Source of the DNA: Parietaria judaica
Lineage: Eukaryota > Streptophyta > Magnoliopsida > Rosales > Urticaceae
DNA: 64,000 bases
Assembly: GCA_954871525.1 (NCBI GenBank)
Contig: OX940861.1
Location: 40,995,201 to 41,059,200 of the forward strand
Direction: 5' to 3'
Positions 36,642 to 48,722 of the stretch are shown here, piece after piece (positions within the stretch are counted from its first letter, which is position 1; each line of letters opens with the position of its first letter). The position numbers and the translations under genes were made by a program. The notes under the pieces were generated by a model. It saw only the letters and a list, made by a program, of their open reading frames with translations. It searched no databases and was not told the origin of the DNA.

Positions 36642-36779
36642 ATTCCACACTATTCTTTAAATAAATAAACTATCATAGTCGCAGTTGGTGACAAAATATA
36701 GGGCTTTTACATTCCACGCTATTCTTTAAATAAATAAACTATCATAGTCGCAGTTGGTGACAAAATATAGGGCTTTTAC
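36642..36779. repeat. 69-bp direct tandem duplication
   Basis: Two nearly identical 69-bp units (36642-36710 and 36711-36779), starting attccac(a/g)ctattcttt and ending agggcttttac; a single mismatch is seen by eye. Confidence 0.9.
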
Positions 36780-37440
36780 AAATCAATAACCAGTCCAAAT
36801 TATAGACTTTAAAGCTGATGATGATGCAAACAATTAACTAATCGAGTTATAGCTAGGTTTGATTAGTAGCGTAATCTTCATAATATTCATTCGAAATCAT
36901 ATTTTCATTTCCTTCCCTAGATCTGCATTGAAAATATATTTCAAAACAATACTTAGTTAGCAATAACTCTAAAATATTTCTGTTTTCAATCAATGTATAT
37001 TTGGAAATATAAATAAAAATTTGGTCAACGTCTTCTTTAAAATTAAGCAATAATTCCGTTAAAGTCATGATGTGACCAAACACTGAACACATGATACTTA
37101 ACATTTAGGTCTAACGGATTAAAATTAAAATTAAAAGTTGGAACTTGAGAATTGAGTAACAATTTTTTGTTTTTTAAAACTTTTATAACGAAAATATAAT
37201 TAAAATTAAAATATACCCCATATATACTATTAGATATTTCTTAGTATTTTTTCCGCGGTTATCCCTCCCTATAATTAATTATCAGCTCAACCACGAAAAT
37301 AGATGTATATACGTACGTCGTTGAATAAATCTTTATTCATTGTTTTCGTGGTCAATCTGATTAGAGTTTGTTAATATTTAAAGGGATATTAAAACTCGTA
37401 ACACTCGTCTTAAAGTTCTCAGTCAAAATCTGTTTTTCGG
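36780..37440. other. Intergenic AT-rich sequence, no gene seen
   Basis: No coding similarity or terminal repeat recognised. Confidence 0.5.
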
Positions 37441-37733
37441 CCCGCCTCTGCACCCAAATCAGATTGTTTGTGTTTTAAGTTCCGCAGCTTCGTTACAAAT
37501 GCTTCATAGGTGCACATGAAGCTCCAAGTGAGAATGAATCACTTTATTGAAACCTTGCCTCGACTTGGTCTCTACCGGTTCATCGGTGTGAATCCTTGTG
37601 ATTCTTTGTCTTTGTGCTACTCTGGAATCCTCTCCGGTGGTAGGGTCAGTTTTTCGGGACCATGTAACCCATTAATGGGAGTGATGGACCCAGTGATATC
37701 GGCGGCACGCCAAGGGCGGGCCGGCCGGGAGCA

Positions 37734-40700
37734 ATGAAGATCCTTTGATGGAACGCTCGGGGATTATGCAATCCCCGGGCGAGGACCCGCTTACGAAAAC
37801 TTATTTGTGAGCGGAAGCCGGACATCGTTTTTCTTTCGGAGACGAAGTTGAGCGGTATCCGGGTGGAGAGATTGAAGCGTCAAAGTAATATGGCCAACGG
37901 GTTCGGGGTTCACGCCGAGGGCCTTAGTGGTGGAATTCACATCCTTTGGAATGACGCGGTGGAGGTCGATATCCGTAGCTTTAGCAGACGGCATATCGAC
38001 GTGGGAGTTAGAGACGAGCTCGGGGTGACGTCAAGGTTCACGGGTTTCTACGGGGACCCGATCGAAGCTTCTCGACACCTTTCGTGGGAGCTTCTACGTC
38101 GGCTTCATAACGGCGATGCAAGCCCGTGGATGTGCGCGGGAGATTTTAACGAGGTGCTTCACGAGTTCGAGCACGTGAGCCGGGTTCGGAGGAAGACAGC
38201 TCCCATGGAGCGCTTCGCCAACGCGCTCGAGGTATGTGATCTTCTCGACTTGGGTTTTGTAGGTGAACACTGCACTTGGAGCAATATGCAAGTGGGGGAG
38301 CGGAACGTTCAAAGTCGACTCGATCGAGCGTGCGCAAACCCGGCGTGGAAGTCGGCTTACCCGTCGGGGAATGTGAAGGTGTTGGGCTTTTGGGGCTCGG
38401 ATCATAGAGCGCTTCTCATTAACACAAGCTCGGACCCGATGATGCACAATCCCAACTCGGCCATGGGGAGGAGATGGGCCTTTGAGCCGAGTTGGCTCTT
38501 AAACGACGATTGCGCCGAGGTGGTCCGTGCTGCGTGGGGTTCGGGTGGGACCGACTGGGTTTCTAGAGGGTGTGCGGCAAGCCTCGGGAAGTGTCAAAAG
38601 GCTCTCCGCGTATGGGCGGGCACGACCTTTGGCAACCGGGAAAAGAGAATCAAAGCGCTCTCGGAGCAGATTGAGCATCTTCACAAAACGGATTTTACTC
38701 CGGAAACAAGAGCCGATTTGAGGTCCTTGAACGAGGAACGAGATTCGCTCCTCGTGATGGAAGAGTATCTTTGGAAGCAACGCGCGAGGGCCGATTGGTT
38801 ACGCGGAGGGGATAGGAACACGGCTTACTTCCACGCCCGTGCCACACGTCGGAGGACGCAAAACCAAATCCGAGGTATCTTGAACGAGGCTGGGGAATGG
38901 GTGACATCGGAGAAGGATGTTCGAGAAGTGCTCGACAAATACTTCTCGAACATTTACTCTTCGAACGGCGCCTCGGAGAGGGATTTCGGCTTGATCACGA
39001 CGGAGGACGTTGCTTCTATCTCGGCGGGGCAACGGGAGATCACCGAGGAGAGGTTCACCGCGGACGAGATCAATGCCGCTCTCTCCTCGATGGGCCCTAG
39101 GAAGGCGCCGGGCCCCGACGGCTTTCACGCGGTTTTCTTCCAAAAACTTTGGGGGACCGTGGGGCCGAAGATTCGGGAAGAGTGTTTGGATGTCCTTAAC
39201 GGGCGGAGGAGTGTGAGAGAATGGAACGCCACCAACATTGTGCTCTTGCCCAAGGTGAAGAACCCAAGGAGAGTACAAGACTTCCGACCGATTAGTTTGT
39301 GCAATGTGCTTCTCAAGCTCGTCTCCAAAGTGGTCGCTAATCGGATAAAAGGCGCCCTCGCCTCCATCATCTCGGAAGCTCAAAGCGCTTTCGTTCCCGG
39401 ACGCTTGATTACGGACAATGCCGCCATCGCCTACGAGCTTCTTCATTCTATCCGGCAAATCCGTCATCAAAAGAAGGGGGCGATGGCCATAAAGCTCGAT
39501 ATGAGCAAAGCTTACGACCGGGTCGAATGGGGGTTCGTGGAAGCAATGTTGCATCGGATGGGGTTCGGGCCGCGAATTATAGCCGTGGTACGGGACTGCA
39601 TTTTGACACCGGTCTTTTCCATCGTCCTTAACGGAAGAACCGGAAATTCTTTCTCGCCGACCCGCGGACTCCGGCAAGGTTGCCCTTTGTCGCCGTATCT
39701 CTTCCTTGTGTGCGCGGAGGGCCTTTCCGCGCTCATCCGAGGGCAAGAGAGGCTTGGACTCCTACACGGTTTCGCGTGCCGTCGGGGAGCCCCGTCGGTG
39801 ACACATCTTCTCTTTGCGGATGACTGCATCATCTTCAGGGAGGCGAGTGTCGGGTGCGGCCAAGCTATTAGCGGTGTCCTCAAAGTTTACGAGAAGGGGA
39901 CGGGACAAACCGTTAACACGGATAAGTCCATGGTGAGCTTTTCACGAAATGTAGTCGAGACACATGGCGGATCCATCTCACGGGTGCTTGGTATGCGGGC
40001 CGTTCCGGACCTCGAGTCTTATCTCGGGCTTCCTGTACACGTCGGCCAAAACAAGTGCGCAGTCTTTAGCAAGATCACGGCCCGGGTCAAGAAGCATCTC
40101 GGGACGTGGAAAGCGAAGCTCTTCTCGGCCGGGGGGCGGGAAGTCCTGATCAAATCAGTGGTGCAAGCCATCCCCACCTATCTCATGAGTCTTTTCCGGC
40201 TCCCCGTCCGCACCATCAAAGATCTTCACGCTACTACCGCTCGGTTTTGGTGGGGCGGGTCGGAGGAATCGAGAAAGATCCATTGGCGGAGATGGGACGT
40301 TCTCGCAAAGCCGAAAGGGGAAGGTGGTTTGGGCTTCAAGGACATGGGTGATTTCAACCGGGCCCTCGTAGCACGGCTTTCGTGGCGGATCATCCAAAAT
40401 CCTGGTTGTCTCCTTGCGCGGATTCTAAAAGCTAAGTACTACCCCGACACCTCGATCCTCGACTTCAAATGCAAGGGACGTCCCTCATTCCTGTGCAAAA
40501 GTCTGTGTTGGGGACGAGACTTGCTTAGACGCGGCACGAGATGGCAAATCGGGGACGGCAACGTAAGGGTCCACGGCCAACCCTGGATCCCTCGGCCTGG
40601 GGCTTTCTTCGCCACCTCAGAGGCTCCGGACGACGGGTATCCGTGGCGGGTAGCCGATCTAATCTCCCACGGCCATTGGGACCTCTCTCGGGTCGAGGCC

Positions 40701-41363
40701 CTCTTAACCCCCTACGATGCGGAGGCCGTCTTGAGGATCCCGGTAGGGAAGGGTCTAGGTCGACTTGTCTGGCACCACGAAGACAACGGGATCTACTCGG
40801 TGCGGTCCGGTTACCGACTAGCTAGGTCGGAAGCACGGTGCGGACCTTCGGGCTCGAGAAAGGGGGAGCCGAACTGGTGGAAAGCCTTATGGGGCACGGC
40901 GATCCCCGCGAAAGTGAAGCACATGGTGTGGCGCGCGTGGTCGGAAGCTCTTCCGACCAATGGGGCACTTCGGATCCGGGGGGTAGACGTTCTACCCTTT
41001 TGCAACTTTTGCGGGGCGCTCCCGGAGGACGCCTTACATGCTATTTGGGGGTGCGAGAGGGCCAAGGCCATTTGGGCATCATCGACGATCCACAGGTGGG
41101 TGGAAAAGACGGGGGAGATTCCGTTTCGGGAGTTGTGCTACCGGGCGCTCGAGAGTCTTTCCAAACCGCACTTCGAGCTCTTTTGCGGGCTAATTTCGTC
41201 TCTTCGAGCACCGCGTACGGGCCCCAGAGACTTGGGTGGAAGAAGTCGACGGATGGTTCACAAGTTTCAAGCGGTGTGCGTTCGCGACGGAGAACCACCG
41301 CTCGCCGAGGGAGGACGTACCGAGGGCTTGGTCCGGGCCGGCTGCGGGGAGCCTCAAGCTTAA
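37734..41363 (+). pseudogene. LINE endonuclease / reverse transcriptase / zf-RVT polyprotein, nearly intact
   Basis: Apart from a TGA at 37746-37748 the frame is open for about 1170 codons. Order: APE-type endonuclease (KPDIVFLSETKL, CAGDFNEVL, WGSDHRALL); reverse transcriptase (MGPRKAPGPDGFHAVFFQKL, FRPISLCNV, AIKLDMSKAYDRVEW, RGLRQGCPLSPYLF, LLFADDCIIF with FADD at 39813-39824); then the C-terminal zinc-binding domain (PAKVKHMVWRAW, CNFCGALPEDALHAIWGC). Near 41200 a frameshift moves the RNase H part to the next frame. The key catalytic residues of the polymerase are present. Confidence 0.88.
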
Positions 41364-41823
41364 CGTAGACGCGGCTTGGGACAGGGAGACGGAACGGGCA
41401 GCGGTGGGAGCAGTTGTCCGGGACCACCACGGTCGGGTTATGGGAGTCATGGCTTCTTTGGTCGACCGTGTAGACTCGGCACTCACCGGAGAGTGCATTG
41501 CGATGCGACGGGGGCTTCTCTTCGCACGCGAACGGGGGTGGAAGATCGAGCATGCCGAGACGGATTGCTTGCGGGCTTCCCACCTCACCAAGGCACGAGA
41601 CTCGTTGGGCTTGCAAGGTCCGATTATTGCGGAGGTGCAGGAGCTCGGCCGAGAGCTAGGCGGAACCGGAGAGTGGATTTGGGTTCCACGGGAATGTAAC
41701 GAGGTGGCTAATGCTTTGGCCAAGAGACGTCTCTCTTCTCTTGTTTTGGACCTTGTGTGTCCTTATTGCCCGGAGTGGCTTGTAGCAACAGTGTTGAGGG
41801 ATTCTCCTCCCCAACTCCTTTGA
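41236..41823 (+). pseudogene. LINE RNase H domain (frame-shifted from the polyprotein)
   Basis: Reads LKLNVDAAWDRETERAAVG, SALTGECIAMRRGLLFA, IEHAETDCL and WVPRECNEVANALAKR, the plant-type RNase H found at the end of many plant L1 elements. The Asp-Glu-Asp core positions (NVDAAW, GECIA, ETDC) are visible. The frame joins the upstream polyprotein through a frameshift at about 41200-41222. Confidence 0.85.
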
Positions 41824-41857
41824 TTGAATGAAATCAAATTGCTTTAAAAAAAAAAAA

Positions 41858-42335
41858 CTCTGTAGCCTATAAGGAATTATGGGTTATATTTGATTATAAT
41901 CTTATATATTCAAGTATCAAATATATATATATATATATATATAAAAATAAAAAAGCCCTCAAATACATTTGTAAACTGACTATATCTTCTCATACATCCC
42001 ATTGCATTTTTTACTATATATCATTATTTTCTATGTTTATAAACGGTGTTGGTGTCTACGGGGCTAATAAGGTAAACGGCAATTAAATCATTCCCTGAAA
42101 CTAAAGCATTAAAAAAAACGAACATTGAATGATTAAAGATCGTAAAATATGCCAACAAAAATTGACTATCCAAGTTTTGTGTGTTGGGAAGACGCAGTCG
42201 CCGGCAATCACGAGCATCGGGGGAGACAAGCATTTGGAGTATTTCACTAAAAAAGAATCCCCAACTTGAAGTTCTAAAGTCTTTGAAGTTTGAACCTCTT
42301 GCAATTATTTGACATAATCAATTGCTTCTTTGAAC
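41858..42335. other. AT-rich spacer between two LINE copies
   Basis: Contains an (AT)n run near 41921-41942. No gene seen. Confidence 0.5.
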
Positions 42336-42339
42336 TCAA

Positions 42340-45190
42340 TCTTGGCAACCCAACGTGAGGGAGGAGTTTTCCGGAGATGAAATGGATAGAGCTCTATTTT
42401 CGGTGGGCCCCGGAAACCCCCGGGCCCCGATGGCTTCCATGCACTTTTTTTCCAAAAGTTTTGAAAAACGGTGGGTCCGAAAGCGCGCAAGGAGTGTATT
42501 GATATTCTCAATGGGAAAGCTAGCGTGAAACCTTGGAATGTCACTAACTTGGTACTTATCCCGAAGGTCAAAAATTTGAAGTTCGTCAAGGACTTTTGGC
42601 CCATAAGCCTATGTAATGTTCTCTTCAAAATGGCCACGAAGGTGGTGGCGAACCGGACTAAGGGAGCCCTTTCCATGGTCATCTCCGAGGCTCAAAAGTG
42701 CGTTCGTCCCCGGTAGGTCTATCACGGATAATGCGGCGATTGCTTTTGAGCTTCTCCATTCACTTAAGAGGAAGTCCAAAGGAAAAAGGGAGATTTAGCT
42801 CTTAAGCTCGACATGAGCAATGCTTATGACTGTGTGGAGTGGGGTTTCGTTATTGCCATGATGAAAAGAATACGATTTGGCGAAAGAATTCTCAAGGTGG
42901 TTCGGGATTGTATATCTACATCGGTATTCTCTATAGTCTTAAATGGAAGAGTTGGCGACCCGTTCACGACATCAAGGGGTCTTCGACAAGGGTGCCCTCT
43001 ATCACTGTACCTCTTCCTCTTGTGCGCGGAAGGTTTCTCCGCTCTCATTCGCGGTCAAGAGCGTTTGGGTCTTCTCCGTGGCTTCAACTGAAGGCCCGCG
43101 GCTCCATCGATTTCTCACCTCCTTTTCGCGGATGATAGTATAATTTTTAGCGAGGCAAGCGACAAGTGTTGTCACGCAATTAGCTCCATCCTCCTCGCCT
43201 ATGAGAAGGGGTCGGGGCAAATGGTGAATATGGACAAGTCGGTGATGTGTTGTTCGAGTAACATTCCGGAGGTGTTTGGAGGCCTTTTTTTCCAACCTCA
43301 TCCGCATGCTCGTTGTAAGGAGATCGAATCATATCTTGGACTCCAGACCCACGTAGGAAGAAATAAAATTGTGCTCTTTATAGCAAGCTTACGAAAAGGG
43401 TTCATAAACTTCTTCGTGAATGGAAGGCCAAATTGTTCTCGTCCGGTAGCCGGGAAGTCCTCGTGAAAGCGATCATTAAAGCGATTCCGGCGTATACCAT
43501 GAGTCTTTTCCGTCTTCCTACTACGATCATCAACGAGCTCCAACGGCTCATTAGCTGGTCTTGGTGGGGTGGTACGGAACACAAAAGGAAAATATATTGG
43601 AAAAAGTGGGAACTCCCGGCTAAGCCTAAGGCGGAAGGTGGGCTCGGCTTCAAAGATCTAGGAGACTTTAACCGAGCTCTTGTGGGTCGACATACATGGC
43701 GCATAATCCAACACCCGGAGTGCCTTATGGCGAGAGTTCTAAAGGCGAAATATTTTCTGAATTCCTCAGTTCTTGACGTTGCATGCAAGCCCCATTTTTC
43801 TTTCGTTGGAAAGAGCCTTTGTTGGGGACAGGATTTAGTCCGACGGGGCCTAAGATGGCAAATAGGATAAGGAAACCTACGGTCCTTTTCACAACCTTGG
43901 ATTCTGAGATCGGGGGCTTTTATGCCCACTATAAAGGAACCGGAGGATGGATACCCGTGGAGAGTTGCCGACTTCATCTCCAATAGGACATAGAACCGAG
44001 AACTCGTCACGTCTATGATGACACCATTTGATAACGAGGCAATTTTAAAGATTCCTCTAGGAGATGCGGGCTTCAAAGACCGGTGGATGTGGCATTTGAT
44101 GAATCTGGCACCTATACGCTCCGCTCCGGATACCGTCTTGCAAGATCGGAGGTTCGTGGGAGACCGTTGTGCTCGGTAACCGTGGAACCGCAATGGTGGA
44201 AGAGACTTTGGGGATTGCAAATACCGCCAAAGGTCAAGCATCTTGTGTGGCAGGCATGGTTTGAGGCTCTACCGACACATGGAGTGCTTCGCGGATGAGG
44301 TATTGATTATCTCCCCTTTTGTAGATTTTGTGGAGCCTTGCCGGAGAACGCTCTCCACGCGGTTTGGGGTTGTGAGAGAGCCCAAGCGGTGTGGCAGCAT
44401 TCATCATTACATCGATGGGTAGAAAAAACCAGATATGTCCCATTTCGTGAATTAGGTCTTCGTGCCTTTGAGGGGTTGTCGGTGCCCGATTTGGAACTTT
44501 TTTTCTAACTCCTTTGGGCGACACGGTCGGACCGGAACCATGGGACCATCGAACAACGCGCTAAATCGGCCGAGGCATGGGTCGAGGAAGTTGCTAGTTG
44601 GTTCACGAGCTTCAAAAAATGTTCTCGGAACTCGGACTTGGCCGAGACTACAAGGGTAGTGGACAAAATGGGGTGGTCTAAAAGCATGGAGGGCTCAAAC
44701 TTAATGTCGATGCGGTGTGGGATGAGGCGACGGGACGCCCGGCTATTGGAGGGATCGTACGGGATCACCAAGGAAAAGTTATCGGCGTAATAGCTCGAGG
44801 ATGTGTATTCGGCTTTGACGTTCGAATACAAAGTTATCCTCCATGGCTTACATTTTGTGCAAGTTCGGGGATGGTCCGTCTCCGAGCTTGAATCTGATTG
44901 CCTTACGGCGATCAAACTCGTTAACGTGGGGAACATCAATTGCCTCCAAGGTCCGATTATAGCTAGTATCGGCGCACTAGTTAGAGAGATAAGTTTGCCC
45001 GGAGGATGTCTTTGGGCCCCTAGACTTTGTAACGAAACGGCGAATTGTATTGTCAAAACACGTATATCCGTGTTGACATCGGATTTGCGGACGTTGGAAT
45101 GCCCCGAGTGGCTTTCCCATTTTGTTAAAAGGGATTTTAGTCCCTCTCATTAATGAATATCTTCTTTTTGTAAAAAAAGAAAAAGAAAAA
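42340..45190 (+). mobile_element. Second L1-type LINE copy, 5' truncated and degenerate
   Basis: It starts inside the reverse transcriptase domain (GPRKPPGPDGFHA) and runs through it, zf-RVT and RNase H to DLRTLECPEWLSHFVKRDF at 45150, then an A-rich tail (45171-45200). It is clearly the same lineage as the 37.7-kb copy but diverged. Frameshifts occur near 42440, 42705, 42795, 43085, 43380, 43870, 44300 and 44700. Confidence 0.85.
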
Positions 45191-45289
45191 CAAAAAATAA
45201 AAACTATTATATGCAATCTTTCGATGGGTGATCTTACGGTTTCTAAGATTGTTGATATTGACCGTTACTTATTTGCTTATCATTCAAAG

Positions 45290-46098
45290 CAAGGTTTAAA
45301 ATGTCGCTTGCCGATGTCGTTTCACATTTTCCGTTTTACGGATATATCGCTTGCCGATGGGTATGTCGATGGGCAAATCGTAAAAAAAGGGCATGTCGTA
45401 TGCCGCATATACCACATTTTTTGCATGGGCATACCGCATGCCGATGATGTTTTCGACGGATAGTTGGTAAAAATATTTGAGTATTTAAGCAAGATATTGA
45501 TATAGGTTAAAAAAATACATATTTAATAAATACAAGACATAATTGTATACAACAAACACATTTGTAACTTAAATATGTAGGTGAAATGTACAATATTAAG
45601 TCACTTTATTAGTTTAAGTGTATAATATTAAGTTAAACTATTATGCGAAGTGAATATGTATGTTAATTAAGTGTGTAATATTAAGTGAATATGCATGTTA
45701 ATTGTATATGTATGTTAACAAATTTAATATTAGTTGAAGTGTATAATATTAAATGAATATGTATATTAAGTGTATATGTATGTTAGGTGAAGTTAATATG
45801 TATGTTAAGTGTATAATATTAAGTTAAATTATTAGGTGAAGTGTATAATTATTTTTCCCGAAAGTTTAATCGGTATTTTTTCGAAATCTACCAAAAATAT
45901 GATTTTGTGCGAAATTCCAACCATTTTTCGCAATTTTTACTCGCAAAAACGAAAAACGATATTCCACCTACGTGCCCATGCGAATTTCGCGAAAAATGGT
46001 AAAAATCCAGCGAAACGAAAGGGTTTTCCTTTCGCATATCCTCGAAAAACGAAAATCGGTCGATATTTCCATGGAAAATCGGGAAATTTAACACCTTG
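45290..46098. mobile_element. Non-autonomous hAT element, 8-bp target duplication
   Basis: ATTCAAAG flanks the unit (45282-45289 and 46099-46106). The termini are CAAGGTTTAAAAT and, inverted, CAAGGTGTTAAAT. The centre holds a degenerate AT-rich array of gtgtataatattaagtgaa-like units (45540-45850), and the 3' arm is rich in cgaaaa motifs. No transposase. Confidence 0.82.
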
Positions 46099-46429
46099 AT
46101 TCAAAGTATGAAAGTAAAAGAAAGAGAAATATATGAAAATATTATTTTATTATGATTTTAAAAATTATGATTAAAAATTGGTGGTTCAAGTATATTTAAA
46201 TTTTTATTATTCATAAATGATTGCCCTTATATAAATATATAGGCTCACCGCCCACCAAAATTTAAAAGTTAGGCTTGTTTAAGAATTATAATATTATATA
46301 AACATTATTGTCATTATGAATTATTATAATACGAGACTTCTTGACGTTTTGCAAATAAAAAAATATTTTGCATTGCAGTGTTGCGTCATGTCATGGCCAA
46401 TTTGACTTGAATGGTCAATTTTTTTATTT

Positions 46430-47762
46430 TTGTTTTTAATTTTTACATCTTATGAACTTATTCGGGCAATGTTTGGATTAGAGGATGCCTCAGCCATTCT
46501 TAGCATTCCCCGGGCAGACAATGATCAGGAGGACGAGATTATGTGGCACTATTCTACAGATGGTGAGTACTCGGTCAAAAGCGGATATCAAATCGGTTTT
46601 GCCTCGATGTTCAATCTCGGATCGACATCCTCTTCTGGTAATGGATCATCATGGTGGAGTTAGATTTGGAAGGGTACAACCCCTCCGAAGATTAAACTCC
46701 ACTTGTGGAGGGTTTGCAAAAAAGTTGTTCCCACTTACACAGTTGTCTCTTGCCATGGAATGCATTTGGACACAAGATGCCCTCTTTGTCATCTTGAGCA
46801 CGAGACTGTTGGTCATTGCTTTTGGGGGTGTAAATGTGTTCGCAAAGTCTGGAAACTAGCAGGGTTAGGTAGTATGCAGGACTTGTTCGAACCAGAAATC
46901 GAGCCTCTTTGCCTCGTGTCATATGCTCTCACCTCTCTCAGCCCGGGTGAGTCCGCCCTCTTTTCTATTCTAGTGTGGCAAATTTGGAATAATATAAATA
47001 ATGTCGTTAATAGAAGTAAACCAAGGACCCAAGAGAATATTGTTGAGGGGGCGCTCAGCTACCTCTCGGAGTTTAAGGAGGCCCAAAAGACGGAGAACCC
47101 AAAGAAGCTTGATAAGACATCTACAACGTCTTGGAATCCTCCCGTGTTGGGATGGGTAGACATTTGTGTTGACGCTACGATTGATGGCCGTGGAGAGGGG
47201 TGCGGAATCGGCCTAGTGGCTCGTAATCACGAGAATTGTGTCCTTGCTTCAGGGATTAATTTCTACAGGCACAAATTGTCTTCCCAACTTGCGGAGGCTT
47301 CAGCTATTCGTCGAGGAGTTGAATGGGAGTATGATCAGGGATGGTTGAAGATTAGACTATAGTCAGATTGTATGGGGGTGGTTAATACACTTAAATGCAA
47401 ACGCAATCCCCTTTCAGATTTGGGACCCATTACCTCTGATACTCATCGTATAACTACTCGGTTGGACTCTATGGAATTTTACTTTAATCCGAAAAGTTGT
47501 AATGAAATCGCGCATGGTCTTGCGAAACTCACTACTAAGTCTAGAGGCAATATTGTCTGGTTGGAGTATGTTCTACCTAGTGTTGAACTTCTTCTTTTGA
47601 AAGATTCAGGATGTATTCAGGGAGTTTCGACCCTTGTTCGGGACGCTCGTATGGCTATGGCTAATGGTAATTTGATGTGGAGTACTCTTCCCTCTCGAGC
47701 CGCACCCGCACCCGTTTGGGGGACTCGAAGGGTTTAATGAGGCTCGTCTTTCTTTTAAAAAA
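46430..47762 (+). mobile_element. Third LINE fragment, different L1 lineage (zf-RVT and RNase H)
   Basis: Begins with a connection region (MWHYSTDGEYSVKSGYQIG), then a zinc-binding domain (TPPKIKLHLWRVCKKVVPT, CPLCHLEHETVGHCFWGC), an RNase H (VDICVDATIDGRGEGCGIGL, ASAIRRGVEW) and the C-terminal CNEIAHGLAKL. Stops near 46661 and 47360 interrupt it. The sequence is clearly unlike the two upstream copies. A short A run near 47756 may be its tail. Confidence 0.8.
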
Positions 47763-48090
47763 ATGTCAATGTGAATCCAATTCTTTTATAATCGTAAGTC
47801 GAGCATTATTACAACTGAGTTTTTATTTATTATTTATTTACCTTCGATCGTTAAGATTATTTGGAATTGAGTTTACAATTAACAGGCATATGAAAAATCA
47901 AAGTCTCTACTCTCTAGTGTCTGATGTTGGTTATTTTGTTAAAATTAGTTACTTGGTAAAAGTAAGTTTAGCTTTTTTAAGAAGTGGATATTTTGTTTAA
48001 GATCAATTTTGGTTTAAATTTTATGATTTTTGGCTCATTATGACGAGTATTCTGTAGGGAGAAGCCGCCTTTATCGTTGTTGGGACTTCA

Positions 48091-48490
48091 TGTAACATCA
48101 TGGCTCCTCAAGCGAATTAACAACTGTCCGCACAAGCGAACACGAGTCTTTTTCAGCGTGCTTTGTCCTCACTCGCACGCTCCCAAGAAACTTCCCAAGA
48201 GGTCACCCCTCCCACGATTGCTCCAAGCCAAGCACGCTTAACTTTGAATTTCTTATGAACGAGACGGAAAAGAAGATGTAAATCTTGTTGACATAGGTAG
48301 TACCAATCAATTTTTTTAAGCATGATCGACCATACAGTCCCATATATGTATGATCTCCGATAATCGTGCAGTCTCGTACCTGCACAGTTTCGGGAACGTC
48401 TCATTAGCACATCACCTTGCCTAGGCAATGTGGGACTGCACAACTTATTCATTCTTGCCCTCACGGCTCACGGGATTGATGATTGTCACA
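48091..48490 (-). mobile_element. Cassandra-type TRIM solo LTR carrying a 5S rRNA-like segment
   Basis: On the minus strand the unit runs TGTGACAATCATC to GATGTTACA, and CTTCA flanks both ends (48086-48090 and 48491-48495). It contains cccacattgcctaggcaag and a 5S-derived block. Cassandra elements are known plant TRIMs whose LTRs embed 5S rRNA sequence. No internal region or second LTR is present. Confidence 0.85.
48187..48265 (-). other. 5S rRNA-like segment inside the Cassandra LTR
   Basis: On the minus strand: aagttaagcgtgcttggct, then gtgggaggggtgacctcttg, then ggaagttt, aligning with the central and 3' part of plant 5S rRNA, including the internal-promoter C-box region. Several substitutions. 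It is not a functional rRNA gene. Confidence 0.75.
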
Positions 48491-48529
48491 CTTCATTACT
48501 TCTTTCTATATATTACTTATGTGTAATGG

Positions 48530-48722
48530 ATTAAAAGCGGTAAATATGGTAAAAAAAAATATTATATTACCGCAACCGAATATTGAATATCAATTATATG
48601 GTAGTTACAACTTTCATCTTCAAAATAGAGCATTCAGTTTTCATTATTGAAATACCAAAATGTAGTATTCGGCCGATTATTTTTCAAATACCGCACCGAA
48701 TACCTGATTGTTCACCCCTAAA
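48530..48722. mobile_element. Fragment of the hAT MITE family seen in OSC intron 7
   Basis: Shares taaaagcggt, accgcaaccgaat, aaaatgtagtattcggccgattattt and the terminus ttgttcacccctaaa with the 3' part of 15209-15802. The 5' half is missing. Confidence 0.65.

Larger units (their letters stand above)
37734..41857 (+). mobile_element. L1-type LINE with RNase H domain, 5' truncated, poly-A tail
   Basis: The second LINE reading frame starts at ATG 37734 (MKIL, stop, WNARGL). It continues through endonuclease, reverse transcriptase, zf-RVT and RNase H and ends in an A-run at 41846-41857. The upstream gag-like first frame is not recognisable; 37500-37730 may be a scrap of it. No target duplication was found. 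It is GC-rich compared with its surroundings. Confidence 0.85.

Noticed and set aside
48187..48265. A genuine 5S rRNA gene on the minus strand
   Set aside because: Only part of 5S is matched, with several substitutions, and it lies inside an LTR with its own target duplication.
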